64,000 nucleotides of DNA from Myroides profundi (GTDB taxonomy: Bacteria; Bacteroidota; Bacteroidia; Flavobacteriales; Flavobacteriaceae), in contig NZ_CP010817.1 of NCBI RefSeq assembly GCF_000833025.1, positions 186,001 through 250,000 of the forward strand, in the 5' to 3' direction. The first letter of the stretch is position 1, and every line of letters begins with the position of its first letter. Under the pieces are notes generated by a model, which did not search any database, was not told where the DNA came from, and saw nothing but the letters and a program-made list of their open reading frames with translations. Shown piece after piece: positions 25,219-34,299 of this stretch. The position numbers and the translations under genes were made by a program.

Positions 25219-26646
25219 TTAGTTTCTTACCCAGATTTCAACATCTTTTTGAAGTTTCTTTCCATTAGAACTAACCTTCATATTCATTGATGTTTTTCCT
25301 GTTTTTTCATTTGTTTTGATAACTAATTCATCACCTTCTATAGTAGCATAACCAAACTCATTTTCTAAGTTTTTTACAGACTTTTCGATTAAGTTATATG
25401 GGCTATCTTGATCTACTACGATATCTTTAAGCGCTACTCTGAATTCTTTGTTTGGTTTTAATACTATTTGGTTCACTAAGATTTCAGGAGCATTATTATC
25501 TTGGAAGAAAGGTACAGAAGGGAACCAGTAGTGTCCATTCGCTTCATTTGATTCACCACCTTCCATAAATGCTTGACCTTTTAGAGCCCCCGTATTAGAT
25601 ACTATTCTAGTCCAGTTATAACTTCCATTATTTCCCCATCCCGGTCTTTTTATTAGTAATACTAAATCATCTTTGATAGGATCTACTCTAAGTCCAGCAG
25701 CATAGAACTCTAGATTATTCCCCATATCATCCTGGCCTAGTTCATAGAATTCACTGTTTAACTCGCCTATTTTGGTGTCGAATTTAGCTACCTTGTTTCC
25801 ACCGTTCCAAGCCCCGTCATTTGCTATCCAATAGATAGCATCCTCTTTCATACTTGGAGACATAGAACCTGGATTCCATGCACCCCATTTACCTTGGATT
25901 GGAGCAGCTGCAATATTATAAGCTTTAGTGTCTTGTGCGTCTTTAGGGTTGATACGTTCTATTTCACTGCCTTTACCTGCCCATACGATACCATTTCTGT
26001 CTAAGGCTACTTGTGTATATCCACCTGCCTTTGTATCGATTACAGTATCTGTATCCGTATTGATGATTGTTAAGCCTTTACCTTGTACTACCGCATATAC
26101 TTTACCATCTACATAGACCATATTACCTGTCATTGAGGTAACACCTGCTACATTACCACTAACCACTTTGTCATTGGTATTTAGAATAACGATTCCGTTA
26201 GTCGTAGCGATGTATGCTTTATGATCTGAAATTCCTACGAAAGAGTTCGCCTGAACACCAGGTATATCTTTTATAGTTTTTACTTCCTTAAAGTCCTTAT
26301 CTGTGATTACTAATTTATTTCCTTGTTTAGAGATAATGTAATAATTCTCACCGAACGCTACCCCCATAGTAGTAGTTACTCCCAATTCTTTATTAGGGTT
26401 CGCTTCAGCATATATTCTATATTTTCTATTTAAACCATAGTCTAAGAAATTCACACTTCCCATATCATGCCCAAACCAGTCTTCATTAGCGATATAGAAA
26501 CCACTAGGTTGTATCAGAGGAGTAGGAGCAGAAGGAGGGATGATTCTAAAACCATCTTCATTTTGATTATTATCGTCAGAGCTACAAGCAAAGGTTAATG
26601 CCAGAAGCGAAAAAACTAGTGAGCGAGTCAAAATTTTTTTAGTCAT
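25219..26646 (-). CDS. DUF5074-like beta-propeller lipoprotein
   Basis: A 475-aa lipoprotein (lipobox Thr-Phe-Ala-Cys near residue 21) with a Ser/Asp/Asn-rich linker and a YVTN-type beta-propeller. The N-terminal mature sequence Gly-Phe-Tyr-Ile-Ala-Asn-Glu-Asp-Trp-Phe-Gly and repeats with Val-Ile-Leu-Asn-Thr-Asn-Asp and Thr-Ile-Ile-Asn-Thr match the DUF5074/cell-surface protein group found beside TonB systems in Bacteroidota. The C-terminal 90 residues look like an immunoglobulin-like or cadherin-like domain. It is expected on the cell surface. There is no TonB receptor next to it here, and no cobalamin riboswitch is visible upstream. Confidence 0.7.
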   Translation of the reverse strand: MTKKILTRSLVFSLLALTFACSSDDNNQNEDGFRIIPPSAPTPLIQPSGFYIANEDWFGHDMGSVNFLDYGLNRKYRIYAEANPNKELGVTTTMGVAFGENYYIISKQGNKLVITDKDFKEVKTIKDIPGVQANSFVGISDHKAYIATTNGIVILNTNDKVVSGNVAGVTSMTGNMVYVDGKVYAVVQGKGLTIINTDTDTVIDTKAGGYTQVALDRNGIVWAGKGSEIERINPKDAQDTKAYNIAAAPIQGKWGAWNPGSMSPSMKEDAIYWIANDGAWNGGNKVAKFDTKIGELNSEFYELGQDDMGNNLEFYAAGLRVDPIKDDLVLLIKRPGWGNNGSYNWTRIVSNTGALKGQAFMEGGESNEANGHYWFPSVPFFQDNNAPEILVNQIVLKPNKEFRVALKDIVVDQDSPYNLIEKSVKNLENEFGYATIEGDELVIKTNEKTGKTSMNMKVSSNGKKLQKDVEIWVRN

Positions 26647-26785
26647 AGTAGTTTATTTGTTTTTTATGTTATCTACAAAAATAAGGCTTCATCCATGCGA
26701 ACAAAGACTTTTTGTTTTCTTTTTTTAAAGAACACTTATAAATAGGAGTATTTTACTATTTTAGAGGAATAAAGAATAGAGTAAA

Positions 26786-27889
26786 ATGAGAAAAATAGGA
26801 AGTTTGTTATTTGCGAGTGTATTGTTGTTTTCGTGTACAGAGAAACAACAGCCTTCAAATAATCCCATCAATACAGAAGACCAACCAGCATTAACACTTA
26901 CAGTAGCTGAGGCGAAGAAGATTATAGAGTTGCCTTTACACTGTATCGAATTAGAATATCCTAACCGATTAGGACAAACACTTGGCAGTAATGATGATCT
27001 AAAGAATCCTAAGGCATTGCGTCCTATATTTTATGGATGTTTTGACTGGCATTCTTCAGTACATGGTTTTTGGTCTATTGTTACTTTATTACAGAAGTTT
27101 CCGGAGTTAGATGGAGATGGACAGATACGTACTAGATTAAATAATCTGATTACAGATGAGAATGTAGCAGTGGAGTTAGCTTTTTTCCATGACCCTAATA
27201 ATAAGAACTTTGAACGTACGTATGGTTGGGCATGGCTGTTTCAGCTTCACGGTACTTTGTCTCAATGGCAAGATGCTGATGCGCAACGCTGGGCGAAGAC
27301 AATAGAGCCATTAGCGAAGATTATGAAAGAGCGTTATGCAGAATACTTACCTAAACTATTATACCCAATACGCACAGGTACACATGACAATACTGCTTTT
27401 GGGCTATCACTATCACTAGATTATGCACGTCAGATGGGTGATAAATCATTTGAACAATTAATAGTAACCAATGCTAAACGTCTGTATGGTGAGGATAAGG
27501 GGTGTAATATTGCCTTCGAACCTAGTGGACATGACTTTTTATCGCCATGTTTAGAAGAAGCTCGCCTGATGAGTAAAGTAATGAATCAAGATGAGTATCG
27601 CACTTGGACTAAGGCGTTCTTACCACAACTATTTGATCAGAATTTTACCATAGAAGTAGCTAAAGTATCTGATCGATCAGACGGACATTTAGTACATTTA
27701 GATGGATTGAACTTTAGTAGAGCTACTTGTTTTAAAGAAATAGGGAAGGCATTACCAGAGTTAGCGCTTAATCTGAATGCATTGTCAGTTCAACACTTTA
27801 ATAATTCGTTTGGCAATATTACAGGAGACGATTATATGGGTAGCCACTGGTTAGGTACTTTTGCCTTGTATACATTAATACACCAGTAA
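26786..27889 (+). CDS. DUF2891 domain-containing lipoprotein
   Basis: A 367-aa protein with a lipoprotein signal (Leu-Phe-Ser-Cys, residue 17) and a long DUF2891 domain. Recognisable blocks are Cys-Ile-Glu-Leu-Glu-Tyr-Pro-Asn-Arg near residue 53, Phe-Tyr-Gly-Cys-Phe-Asp-Trp-His-Ser-Ser-Val-His-Gly-Phe-Trp near 83, Tyr-Gly-Trp-Ala-Trp-Leu near 148 and the late Ser-His-Trp-Leu-Gly-Thr-Phe-Ala. The invariant His, Asp and Trp residues suggest an enzyme with an alpha-toroid fold, as in glycoside hydrolases, but the family has no established activity that I know. The gene at 27930 begins 40 bp downstream and may be co-transcribed. Confidence 0.8.
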   Translation: MRKIGSLLFASVLLFSCTEKQQPSNNPINTEDQPALTLTVAEAKKIIELPLHCIELEYPNRLGQTLGSNDDLKNPKALRPIFYGCFDWHSSVHGFWSIVTLLQKFPELDGDGQIRTRLNNLITDENVAVELAFFHDPNNKNFERTYGWAWLFQLHGTLSQWQDADAQRWAKTIEPLAKIMKERYAEYLPKLLYPIRTGTHDNTAFGLSLSLDYARQMGDKSFEQLIVTNAKRLYGEDKGCNIAFEPSGHDFLSPCLEEARLMSKVMNQDEYRTWTKAFLPQLFDQNFTIEVAKVSDRSDGHLVHLDGLNFSRATCFKEIGKALPELALNLNALSVQHFNNSFGNITGDDYMGSHWLGTFALYTLIHQ

Positions 27890-27929
27890 CCTTAATAGTA
27901 GATAAATAAGAAAACACAATAGAAGTAGT

Positions 27930-29591
27930 ATGACATTAAGAGAAATGTTTAGCATCGAGGATAAGGATAGAGACCTATCTATAGAGGCAGTAAGGAAGAT
28001 ATTCAGCTTATCTATTGTACAGAGTTTATATTATAATAGATGGCTTTTATTAAGAGATGATGAGAATGTAGGAGATTTTTTAGAAGCTTATGATGTGATA
28101 GGTAAGGATAAGGAAGCGAGTAATCAGTTTGCTATATATTTTCAAGAAGACGAGTTTAATACTCGTATCGTTATCTCACGAGATTATATTAATAGAGAAG
28201 GAGAGAAGGATGCAGAGATGTATCACTACTTTATACGCAGAGTAGGGATGGATGTAAGTGATGTACTTGTATTCTACCAAGAGCACAATGCTTATAATGA
28301 TCAGTTATCATTGCTGACTCCTAAAGATGAGATGCATAAGAGTAGAGCAGTAGATTGGTTTAGTAGCGTATGTGATCTATTGTATTCTGTTAATCACTTT
28401 TTTGAGTTCGATGACAAGATCGCTAATATGGTGGAGCACGCACAGATGTTTAGCATAGAGGCTATTAATCAAGAGCCAGAGATAGACACCATCTTCTACA
28501 ATGGGATTATGTATCGCGTAGTCAGTATACGCAATGGGCTAGATCTACTTAAAGGGCTAAAAGGAGTAAATGATCAGAACGAAGAGTTATTTACATTAGA
28601 CAATTTAGTATATGACTTAAGTGATGAGAGCTCTTTCTTTTTAGTAGTAGATAATGATGCAGAAATAGAGGAACTAGAAGTGCTTAACTTCATAGAAGAT
28701 TATGAGATAGACATACAGGGATATATATTCTTAGGTGATCTAAAGGTAACAGATTCTTTGTTTTGTCAGGAACTAGACTTTTCTCCGATGTTGATTGTGA
28801 TGGGAGACTTGGTAGTGAAGAATGCTTATTTCTGTGGAAACACACATTATATAGGTGGGAGTGTCTATGGTGAGGTAGTATATGCTAAGTATAACCATGG
28901 TGAACTGCATGTGAAGGGAACCTTAGATGTGAGATGTATTGTCTCTATAGATATGCCTTGTTATATCAATAAGATTCGCATTACTAGTATTATTTCAGAC
29001 AACTCTGTTCATGCTCTAGATCAAGTAAAGGGCGAAGACGGACTGCCTTTCTTTATGCTTAATGTATATCCGACTACACACCGTACACGAGATGTGTTTA
29101 TAGATGAGATAAAAGAAGAACATACCTGGGGTGAATACTTTCCGGATGACGATGATATCATAGAAGCGATGCGCATGGGCAAAACGTTGCTAAAAGAGAG
29201 TGTCTTCTCTGTCTATAAAGACTTCAACGATACTGTAGCAGAGCGCTTTAATAGACTATTTATAGAATTAATAGAGAGTAACGGGATGGCCTCAGAGCGT
29301 ATAGATGGTGGATACGTAAGTGATTATTTCTTTAATGTATATATGTATAATGATCAGAAGTATAGAGAACTCGGTAGAAAAGATAAGACGAGTAACTATC
29401 AAGCACGTATTCTACATAATATAGATACAGGTGAATATACAGCTATAGTTGATTTTTTTAAAGAAGATGGTAAGACACAGTATAGTGCTTTTAGATCTAA
29501 GCTGACGGATAACTTTACCTCTACTCACTCAGCTATGTATGCTTTTAATCAAGCAGAAGAAGCCTTTTTAAAGAAATTAGGTAAGATATAA
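27930..29591 (+). CDS. Large unknown protein with a beta-solenoid-like middle segment
   Basis: Not recognised. The 553-aa product has no signal peptide. The N-terminal 220 residues are mixed alpha/beta and acidic. Residues about 225-345 contain repeated short strands around Gly (Gly-Tyr-Ile-Phe-Leu-Gly-Asp-Leu, Val-Met-Gly-Asp-Leu-Val-Val-Lys-Asn-Ala, Ile-Gly-Gly-Ser-Val-Tyr-Gly-Glu-Val, Val-Lys-Gly-Thr-Leu-Asp-Val), which resembles bactofilin-like polymer-forming domains. The C-terminal 120 residues contain Tyr-Gln-Ala-Arg-Ile-Leu and Gly-Lys-Thr-Gln-Tyr, perhaps a WGR-like or unrelated fold. Full length between two clear boundaries, with a strong terminator after it. Confidence 0.7.
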   Translation: MTLREMFSIEDKDRDLSIEAVRKIFSLSIVQSLYYNRWLLLRDDENVGDFLEAYDVIGKDKEASNQFAIYFQEDEFNTRIVISRDYINREGEKDAEMYHYFIRRVGMDVSDVLVFYQEHNAYNDQLSLLTPKDEMHKSRAVDWFSSVCDLLYSVNHFFEFDDKIANMVEHAQMFSIEAINQEPEIDTIFYNGIMYRVVSIRNGLDLLKGLKGVNDQNEELFTLDNLVYDLSDESSFFLVVDNDAEIEELEVLNFIEDYEIDIQGYIFLGDLKVTDSLFCQELDFSPMLIVMGDLVVKNAYFCGNTHYIGGSVYGEVVYAKYNHGELHVKGTLDVRCIVSIDMPCYINKIRITSIISDNSVHALDQVKGEDGLPFFMLNVYPTTHRTRDVFIDEIKEEHTWGEYFPDDDDIIEAMRMGKTLLKESVFSVYKDFNDTVAERFNRLFIELIESNGMASERIDGGYVSDYFFNVYMYNDQKYRELGRKDKTSNYQARILHNIDTGEYTAIVDFFKEDGKTQYSAFRSKLTDNFTSTHSAMYAFNQAEEAFLKKLGKI

Positions 29592-29606
29592 TGAAGTTAA
29601 TATTTG

Positions 29607-29645
29607 ACGGTTTACAGTTCATAGACTGTAAACCGTTATTTTTTA
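29607..29645 (+). terminator. Terminator after the 553-aa protein gene
   Basis: A perfect 12-bp stem ACGGTTTACAGT / ACTGTAAACCGT with a 6-nt loop, followed by TATTTTTT. Confidence 0.92.
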
Positions 29646-29717
29646 CAAAGCATTGCACTACAGATTATATAGCTGTGATAATGTATACTAAGTATTAATA
29701 CCTCTACGAAATGGGAG

Positions 29718-30065
29718 TTACCCTATTCTTAAGCCATTTTTAGTAGGCTTATCCACTGTCATTAACGTAACCTCTTTTCCTTCTACAGCTCCCATTACTA
29801 GGCATTCACTCATTAGAGTAGCTATCTGTTTAGGAGGGAAGTTTACTACAGCTACTACTTGTTTACCGATCAGCTCTTCTGGCGTATATAGTTTAGTAAT
29901 CTGAGCAGAAGATTTTCTCTTTCCGATCTCTTCTCCGAAGTCCACTACTAACTTATAAGCAGGGTTTCTCACTTCAGCGAATACTTCCGCTTCAACGATA
30001 GTACCTACTCTCATTTCTACTTTAGAAAACTCATCCCAAGTCAATGTATTGTTGTTATTTTCCAT
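29718..30065 (-). CDS. CsaA-like tRNA-binding OB-fold protein
   Basis: A 115-aa free-standing tRNA-binding domain. The signature [12 protein letters not shown] opens the OB fold, followed by Lys-Ser-Ser-Ala-Gln-Ile and Val-Val-Ala-Val-Val-Asn-Phe-Pro-Pro-Lys-Gln-Ile, as in CsaA, described in Bacillus as a secretion-related chaperone that binds tRNA. It resembles the C-terminal domain of the metG product at 21498. It lies downstream of the 2H phosphoesterase gene on the same strand. Confidence 0.85.
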   Translation of the reverse strand: MENNNNTLTWDEFSKVEMRVGTIVEAEVFAEVRNPAYKLVVDFGEEIGKRKSSAQITKLYTPEELIGKQVVAVVNFPPKQIATLMSECLVMGAVEGKEVTLMTVDKPTKNGLRIG

Positions 30066-30108
30066 GTTTTAGGTTTGTGATTAATTCCAAAAATAGGGAA
30101 AATAAAGT

Positions 30109-30133
30109 AAAAACGATGAGCTCATCTGTTTTT
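30109..30133 (-). terminator. Weak terminator-like palindrome after the 2H phosphoesterase gene
   Basis: AAAAAC and GTTTTT flank the palindrome GATGAGCTCATC, with T runs on both strands. Confidence 0.4.
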
Positions 30134-30146
30134 AACATGAATAGCT

Positions 30147-30707
30147 TTAAAACAACGACAACTGTTCTGGCTCATTAGACGGCAAGCCTAAGAAAGGGAA
30201 GGTAGCGATGATATCGTATTGTCTTCTGTCAGGATTAAACTGGCGTAAGGCGATATGATTACACAGACAAGAGATAGCAGGTTTCTGAAAATAAATCAAT
30301 GCACGCTCTAATCGCTCAGGGTCTAGTTTGCGCGCGATAGACATATGAGGTTCATTACTCTTATAGATTTCGGGCAAAACGACTTTGCGCATTACCTTTT
30401 TTGCATATTCTTGAAGAATAGGCTTAGAGAACTCGTCTACTGCTAAGAAGAACGCTCCGTTAGGATATTGACCATAGTCGTTAAATAGTACTTGTACAGG
30501 AGTGAATGTACTACATTGTGTTCTGACTAATTCGGCTATTTTTTTGATACCATTCAGGTCAGTTTTAAACTTAGAAATAGTGATATGTGCTAAGGAATTC
30601 TTACTGTTATACCACCCTATCTCATCGGCTAGCTGTAGCTTCATTTGCTTTACTAGTTCGAGTGTAGCTTCATCAGGTTGAAAACAAAGGGAGTATTTAG
30701 AAATCAT
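30147..30707 (-). CDS. 2H phosphoesterase (2'-5' RNA ligase family)
   Basis: A 186-aa protein with the two His-x-Thr/Ser motifs of the 2H superfamily: Ala-His-Ile-Thr-Ile-Ser-Lys-Phe near residue 41 and Pro-His-Met-Ser-Ile-Ala-Arg near 124. These form the active site for cyclic or 2'-5' phosphodiester chemistry on RNA or nucleotides. It is close to the LigT/ThpR group, though its natural substrate is not known. It sits upstream of the CsaA-like gene; both act on RNA or tRNA in their families. Confidence 0.85.
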   Translation of the reverse strand: MISKYSLCFQPDEATLELVKQMKLQLADEIGWYNSKNSLAHITISKFKTDLNGIKKIAELVRTQCSTFTPVQVLFNDYGQYPNGAFFLAVDEFSKPILQEYAKKVMRKVVLPEIYKSNEPHMSIARKLDPERLERALIYFQKPAISCLCNHIALRQFNPDRRQYDIIATFPFLGLPSNEPEQLSLF

Positions 30708-30920
30708 AGCATAAGTTTTAAAGAGTAAAAATAAACAATATCAGGCGTATTTATTTCTTTTTATGTTATGAATACTGTGTTATTTCACTACTCATATTGC
30801 CTTATTATGCCTCTATCTGGAGATATTGATCAGATATACTTCTTTTGGTTTAATATGGAGTGTCTTTTTGATTGTAAGTAATTGAGATCTAATTTATTGT
30901 GTTTTTTTGATTTGATTTTG

Positions 30921-30947
30921 TTCGGAAGTTATTCGGAAATAACCAGT
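30921..30947 (-). repeat. Dispersed 27-bp repeat, copy 1
   Basis: The reverse complement matches 54814-54840 at 25 of 27 positions. Each copy carries two direct TTCCGAA motifs 11 bp apart, and a single related TCCGAAGGA follows at about 30994. The interval 30708-31109 holds no other feature except the terminator near 31051. Confidence 0.75.
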
Positions 30948-31050
30948 GTTTACTAGGGATTAGAGGTTGTTTTGCGAACGAGATTTAGACTGTATCCGAA
31001 GGATCTCTAATGAAGGATTGTATGGAGAAAGTAAGATATATCTAATAAAA

Positions 31051-31080
31051 TAAGGAGACCTTCTCTCGATAGGCCTCCTT
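31051..31080 (-). terminator. Terminator after the 72-aa protein gene
   Basis: AAGGAG(a)CCT and AGG(c)CTCCTT pair with one mismatch; the minus strand continues into ATTTTATT. Confidence 0.7.
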
Positions 31081-31109
31081 GCTTTATAGAAGTATAAATA
31101 ACACTCTAA

Positions 31110-31328
31110 TTATCGTATAACCACTCTTCCTCTAAATGGGACATCAGTCGCTATATCTATATTATGAGCTTTAGAGATAAATATCTTACAAGGCTTTACT
31201 TGATAGACAAATTCATCTATAATCTCAGATACCTGTACAATAGGGTTCTCTATTTGGTGGTCTTTAAAGTCAACAACTAGTATGTCATTGTCAAAATCTA
31301 AGGCTGAAAATTCTTTTACGTATTTCAT
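31110..31328 (-). CDS. Small hypothetical protein (72 aa)
   Basis: Not recognised. The 72-residue product is a soluble alpha/beta protein with no signal or membrane segment. Its ATG lies at 31326-31328, and a terminator follows the stop, which supports a real single-gene transcript. The 310 bp upstream, to the membrane-protein cluster, hold no other gene. Confidence 0.5.
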   Translation of the reverse strand: MKYVKEFSALDFDNDILVVDFKDHQIENPIVQVSEIIDEFVYQVKPCKIFISKAHNIDIATDVPFRGRVVIR

Positions 31329-31647
31329 GATTGTGTTGTTTTTGAAATTATATATTAAGTTACGGATAATAAAGTAGATAGAAAAATAGAGTTGATAAAA
31401 TATTTTATATCAGTGCTTTATTACTTTTAAGAAAAGTATATTTGTTAAAATTTTTATTAACATTTAACGTTATTTAGAAGGAGTAGAAAGTAAAGTTGTA
31501 ATTACAGTAAGTGTTTAATAAAGTAGTTTGAGGATTTAGAAAAAGAATATGAGTACAGCCTCACGTTATTTATTTTTACCCAGTTTATTTTTTAATACTA
31601 GTTTTTGGTATTGAAGGAGTTTAAGTTTAGAAGTTAAGTTGATAAAG

Positions 31648-32379
31648 ATGTTAGTACTGATAGGTATTGTGATAATAGGATGGTTAATGTATAGAGTACC
31701 AACTATACATAAAAACAAAGGAGTATATGTTAAAGAAGGCGCCAGCGGGACACGTCTGTTTATTTTGTCTATCACCGTTGTAGCACTTGGAATGATTAAT
31801 TATGCTACTAAACAGTGGCAAATAAAAAGTGAAGAGTTTAAAAGTATGGATAGATATACTGCTGTACTTACTGGATATAATACAGTGACAGAAGGGAGTG
31901 GTAAGATGAAAACTATAGCATATATTCCTGTTTATAAATTTGTGACTAAGTCAGGTGATAGTATTGAATATAAAGCCAAAAATTCATTAATGGGGAAACC
32001 TATTGAAGGAAGTCATTTTAGAATCTATTATAATCAAGTAGAAAAAGTAGCTTATGTAATAGATGTACAGATGATGATTAGTATAGTTTTAATAGCCATA
32101 ATTTTAATAGGTGCTGTATACTTTCTTATTGGGTTACTTACATATAGTGTATTGCCTAATCATATAAAGTATAAGTGGGTAGGAGTTGAGTTAGCTTATG
32201 CGGTTCTTACTATAGTATTCTTTAGTATTATACAGTTGTGTATATGTTTGATGTTTTTTAGTGGATATCGTTATTCTTGGGTGATGATTGTAGTGTATCT
32301 GATTATATCAACATATTTGACAATAAGAGCATTAAGGTCAACTATAAAACAGAGAATAGAAGAGTTTAAGTTGAGGTGA
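31648..32379 (+). CDS. Membrane protein with DUF3592-like domain (paralog 1)
   Basis: A 243-aa product from the ATG at 31648 (an in-frame TTG at 31639 is less likely). It has two N-terminal membrane helices around a 90-residue soluble beta domain (Tyr-Thr-Ala-Val-Leu-Thr-Gly-Tyr, Ile-Pro-Val-Tyr-Lys-Phe-Val-Thr-Lys-Ser-Gly-Asp, Phe-Arg-Ile-Tyr-Tyr-Asn), resembling DUF3592, then three or four further helices. The function is unknown. It is first of three tandem same-strand membrane proteins that share helix patterns. Confidence 0.65.
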   Translation: MLVLIGIVIIGWLMYRVPTIHKNKGVYVKEGASGTRLFILSITVVALGMINYATKQWQIKSEEFKSMDRYTAVLTGYNTVTEGSGKMKTIAYIPVYKFVTKSGDSIEYKAKNSLMGKPIEGSHFRIYYNQVEKVAYVIDVQMMISIVLIAIILIGAVYFLIGLLTYSVLPNHIKYKWVGVELAYAVLTIVFFSIIQLCICLMFFSGYRYSWVMIVVYLIISTYLTIRALRSTIKQRIEEFKLR

Positions 32380-32407
32380 TTAATATCTTGATAACAGAAA
32401 AATAGTT

Positions 32408-33157
32408 ATGATAGAAGATGTGATTTATAATCAGTGGTCTATAATACTTGGATTATTATATACAGGTTGGTTAACGTCTAGAATAGTGAAACGTACTACG
32501 AAAGGGCGAAAAGAAAGAGCCGGTTGTGTAGATGTAATACGTGTATTCTTAATTATAGGAGGTTTGTTTGGATTAACTGTTTTCGGGAGTGTTGCTTTTG
32601 GAAGTATGTTTATTCGTACACTATCTAGTTTAATAAATGGAACCGTAGTCTTCAGTATTGAGCTATTCGCAGAATTGGTTTGTTATGGGACGATGGTAGC
32701 GGTGCTAGTATTCGCATTTATAGGTGTTATGCTCTATGGGGTGGGAAGAGATATGCGCCGATATAATAGATTGGCTAGATTATTAGGACTAGGAGTATTA
32801 GTTCCTTTGATTATGCTTGTATTCGAAGGGGCGTTGGTTTATGCGCTTGTTCGGAATATACACAATATTCCCCTTTCTGTATTATTGACAGTATTTATCT
32901 TGATCCTGTTAATCGGGATTATACTATATGTGAAGATTATTAGGGAAGAGATAACAGACTTAATAGAAAAAGAAAAGAACGCTAGTAGAAGTAAGGAGAA
33001 TAAAACAAAAGGAATAACACAAGACAAGTCTGTGACAAGGGCACAGACTGCTAATCACTCTAGACAAGAAAGCAATAGAAGTACACAGCGCACGAATAAG
33101 CCTAATCCTCATAATGACGAGTGGAAGCGCAGAAGTAATAGACGTAAAAAAAGATAG
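32408..33157 (+). CDS. Membrane protein, paralog lacking the DUF3592-like domain (paralog 2)
   Basis: A 249-aa protein with about five membrane helices and a basic, Arg/Lys/Asn-rich C-terminal tail of 60 residues. The N-terminal helix Ile-Leu-Gly-Leu-Leu-Tyr-Thr-Gly-Trp-Leu-Thr and the later Leu-Gly-Leu-Gly-Val-Leu-Val-Pro-Leu-Ile-Met block align with paralog 3, but the soluble domain between helix 2 and helix 3 is missing. It ends 2 bp before paralog 3. Confidence 0.65.
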   Translation: MIEDVIYNQWSIILGLLYTGWLTSRIVKRTTKGRKERAGCVDVIRVFLIIGGLFGLTVFGSVAFGSMFIRTLSSLINGTVVFSIELFAELVCYGTMVAVLVFAFIGVMLYGVGRDMRRYNRLARLLGLGVLVPLIMLVFEGALVYALVRNIHNIPLSVLLTVFILILLIGIILYVKIIREEITDLIEKEKNASRSKENKTKGITQDKSVTRAQTANHSRQESNRSTQRTNKPNPHNDEWKRRSNRRKKR

Positions 33158-33159
33158 TA

Positions 33160-33990
33160 ATGGATGAGATCAGAATTAATCAGTTGGCATTTGGCTTAGG
33201 GATATTGTATACAATATGGCTGACTTATAAAATAATAAAGCGTTCTTCTCGTAATGGAACCAAAACAGGATGTCTAGGGATAGGGTATATATACCTTATC
33301 GTGGTATCTATTTCTTCATTAGCGATAGGTGGGACAGTAGCCTTGACGATGATGATCATTACGAAGACACAGACTGTATATAACGGAGATAAATATGAGG
33401 CACGTGTGGTATCCTATACGAGTTATGAGAAACGTAACTCTGATGATAATGGATATACCACGATGTATACGCCTACAGTACATTTCACTACTAAAGGAGG
33501 TGAAGTGGTAGAATATGAATTTGACTATTCTAGTAGCGGTATGCCCACCGTAGGTGATAAACACACAGTATATTACGATGAAGCTAATGAGCGTGTAACC
33601 ACCTTTGGGCTAGGGACAGTAGCGTTGATACTCGCTTTTGGGGTGATGATCGTTATACTTGTATATCTTTTTGTTGGGATGATGATATATGCGATGAACT
33701 GGTCTATGGATAGATATAAAGAGATAGGAGCATTCTTAGGGCTAGCTATAGTATTGCCTTTGATTATGATCTTGTTTGATGGAGCTATGATATGGGCATT
33801 ATTTGATGGTAAGGACAAACCGCTTTGGGTTAATATCATCTTAGTGTTTTTTAGTTTGGTACTGTCATTGGCTATTTGGGGGTATCTGAAGAATATCTAT
33901 GGAGATGGTCTAAAGAATATGGGGATGAATAGAAAGGGAATAAGAAGAGTAGATAACGCTAGGTTTGGGAATACAACGAGAAGGGGGTAA
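33160..33990 (+). CDS. Membrane protein with DUF3592-like domain (paralog 3)
   Basis: A 276-aa protein. After a helix with Leu-Gly-Ile-Leu-Tyr-Thr-Ile-Trp-Leu-Thr and a second helix, residues about 73-145 form a soluble domain (Tyr-Glu-Ala-Arg-Val-Val-Ser-Tyr, Thr-Pro-Thr-Val-His-Phe-Thr-Thr-Lys-Gly-Gly-Glu, His-Thr-Val-Tyr-Tyr-Asp) that fits DUF3592. Three further helices follow, including Val-Leu-Pro-Leu-Ile-Met-Ile-Leu-Phe-Asp-Gly-Ala. Gap to paralog 2 is 2 bp, so they are one operon. Function is not known. Confidence 0.65.
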   Translation: MDEIRINQLAFGLGILYTIWLTYKIIKRSSRNGTKTGCLGIGYIYLIVVSISSLAIGGTVALTMMIITKTQTVYNGDKYEARVVSYTSYEKRNSDDNGYTTMYTPTVHFTTKGGEVVEYEFDYSSSGMPTVGDKHTVYYDEANERVTTFGLGTVALILAFGVMIVILVYLFVGMMIYAMNWSMDRYKEIGAFLGLAIVLPLIMILFDGAMIWALFDGKDKPLWVNIILVFFSLVLSLAIWGYLKNIYGDGLKNMGMNRKGIRRVDNARFGNTTRRG

Positions 33991-34024
33991 GTAGGTGTCT
34001 AGGTGTGAATTAGATGTTTGGTTT

Positions 34025-34201
34025 TTAATGCTTTCTTTTTATAAAGTATCTTTTTTCTATTAGATAGTATATACCTAATATCAAGAATATAAATAGACTA
34101 TACTGCAAAGAACTAATAAAGTCTTTTCTGTCAATTAGCAAAGACCAAAGTAGGTTAATAACTAGCAAAACCCATAAAAAGTAATATGTCTTTTTGCTCA
34201 T
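34025..34201 (-). CDS. Small two-helix membrane protein (58 aa)
   Basis: A complete ORF from ATG (34199-34201) to TAA (34025-34027). The 58-residue product starts Met-Ser-Lys-Lys-Thr-Tyr-Tyr, has two hydrophobic segments (Leu-Trp-Val-Leu-Leu-Val-Ile-Asn-Leu-Leu and Leu-Phe-Ile-Phe-Leu-Ile-Leu-Gly-Ile-Tyr) separated by a charged loop (Asp-Arg-Lys-Asp), and a basic tail. The positive-inside pattern and full fit to the open stretch suggest a real small membrane protein. It lies 98 bp downstream of the convergent end of the GNAT gene, on the same strand. Confidence 0.55.
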   Translation of the reverse strand: MSKKTYYFLWVLLVINLLWSLLIDRKDFISSLQYSLFIFLILGIYYLIEKRYFIKRKH

Positions 34202-34299
34202 AAAGATTTGTTTTATAATAAGTTATGTTTTTTGTGCTATATAGAGTTATTAATTTCAAAGAGAATAGAGTAATAAGTATAATTATCAAATAAATAGAT

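Noticed and set aside
25928..26116. Plus-strand frame inside the DUF5074-like gene
   Set aside because: Antisense shadow of a clear lipoprotein gene without its own start signals.
26647..26785. Cobalamin riboswitch near the DUF5074-like gene
   Set aside because: The 139-bp divergent gap is too short and lacks the conserved core.
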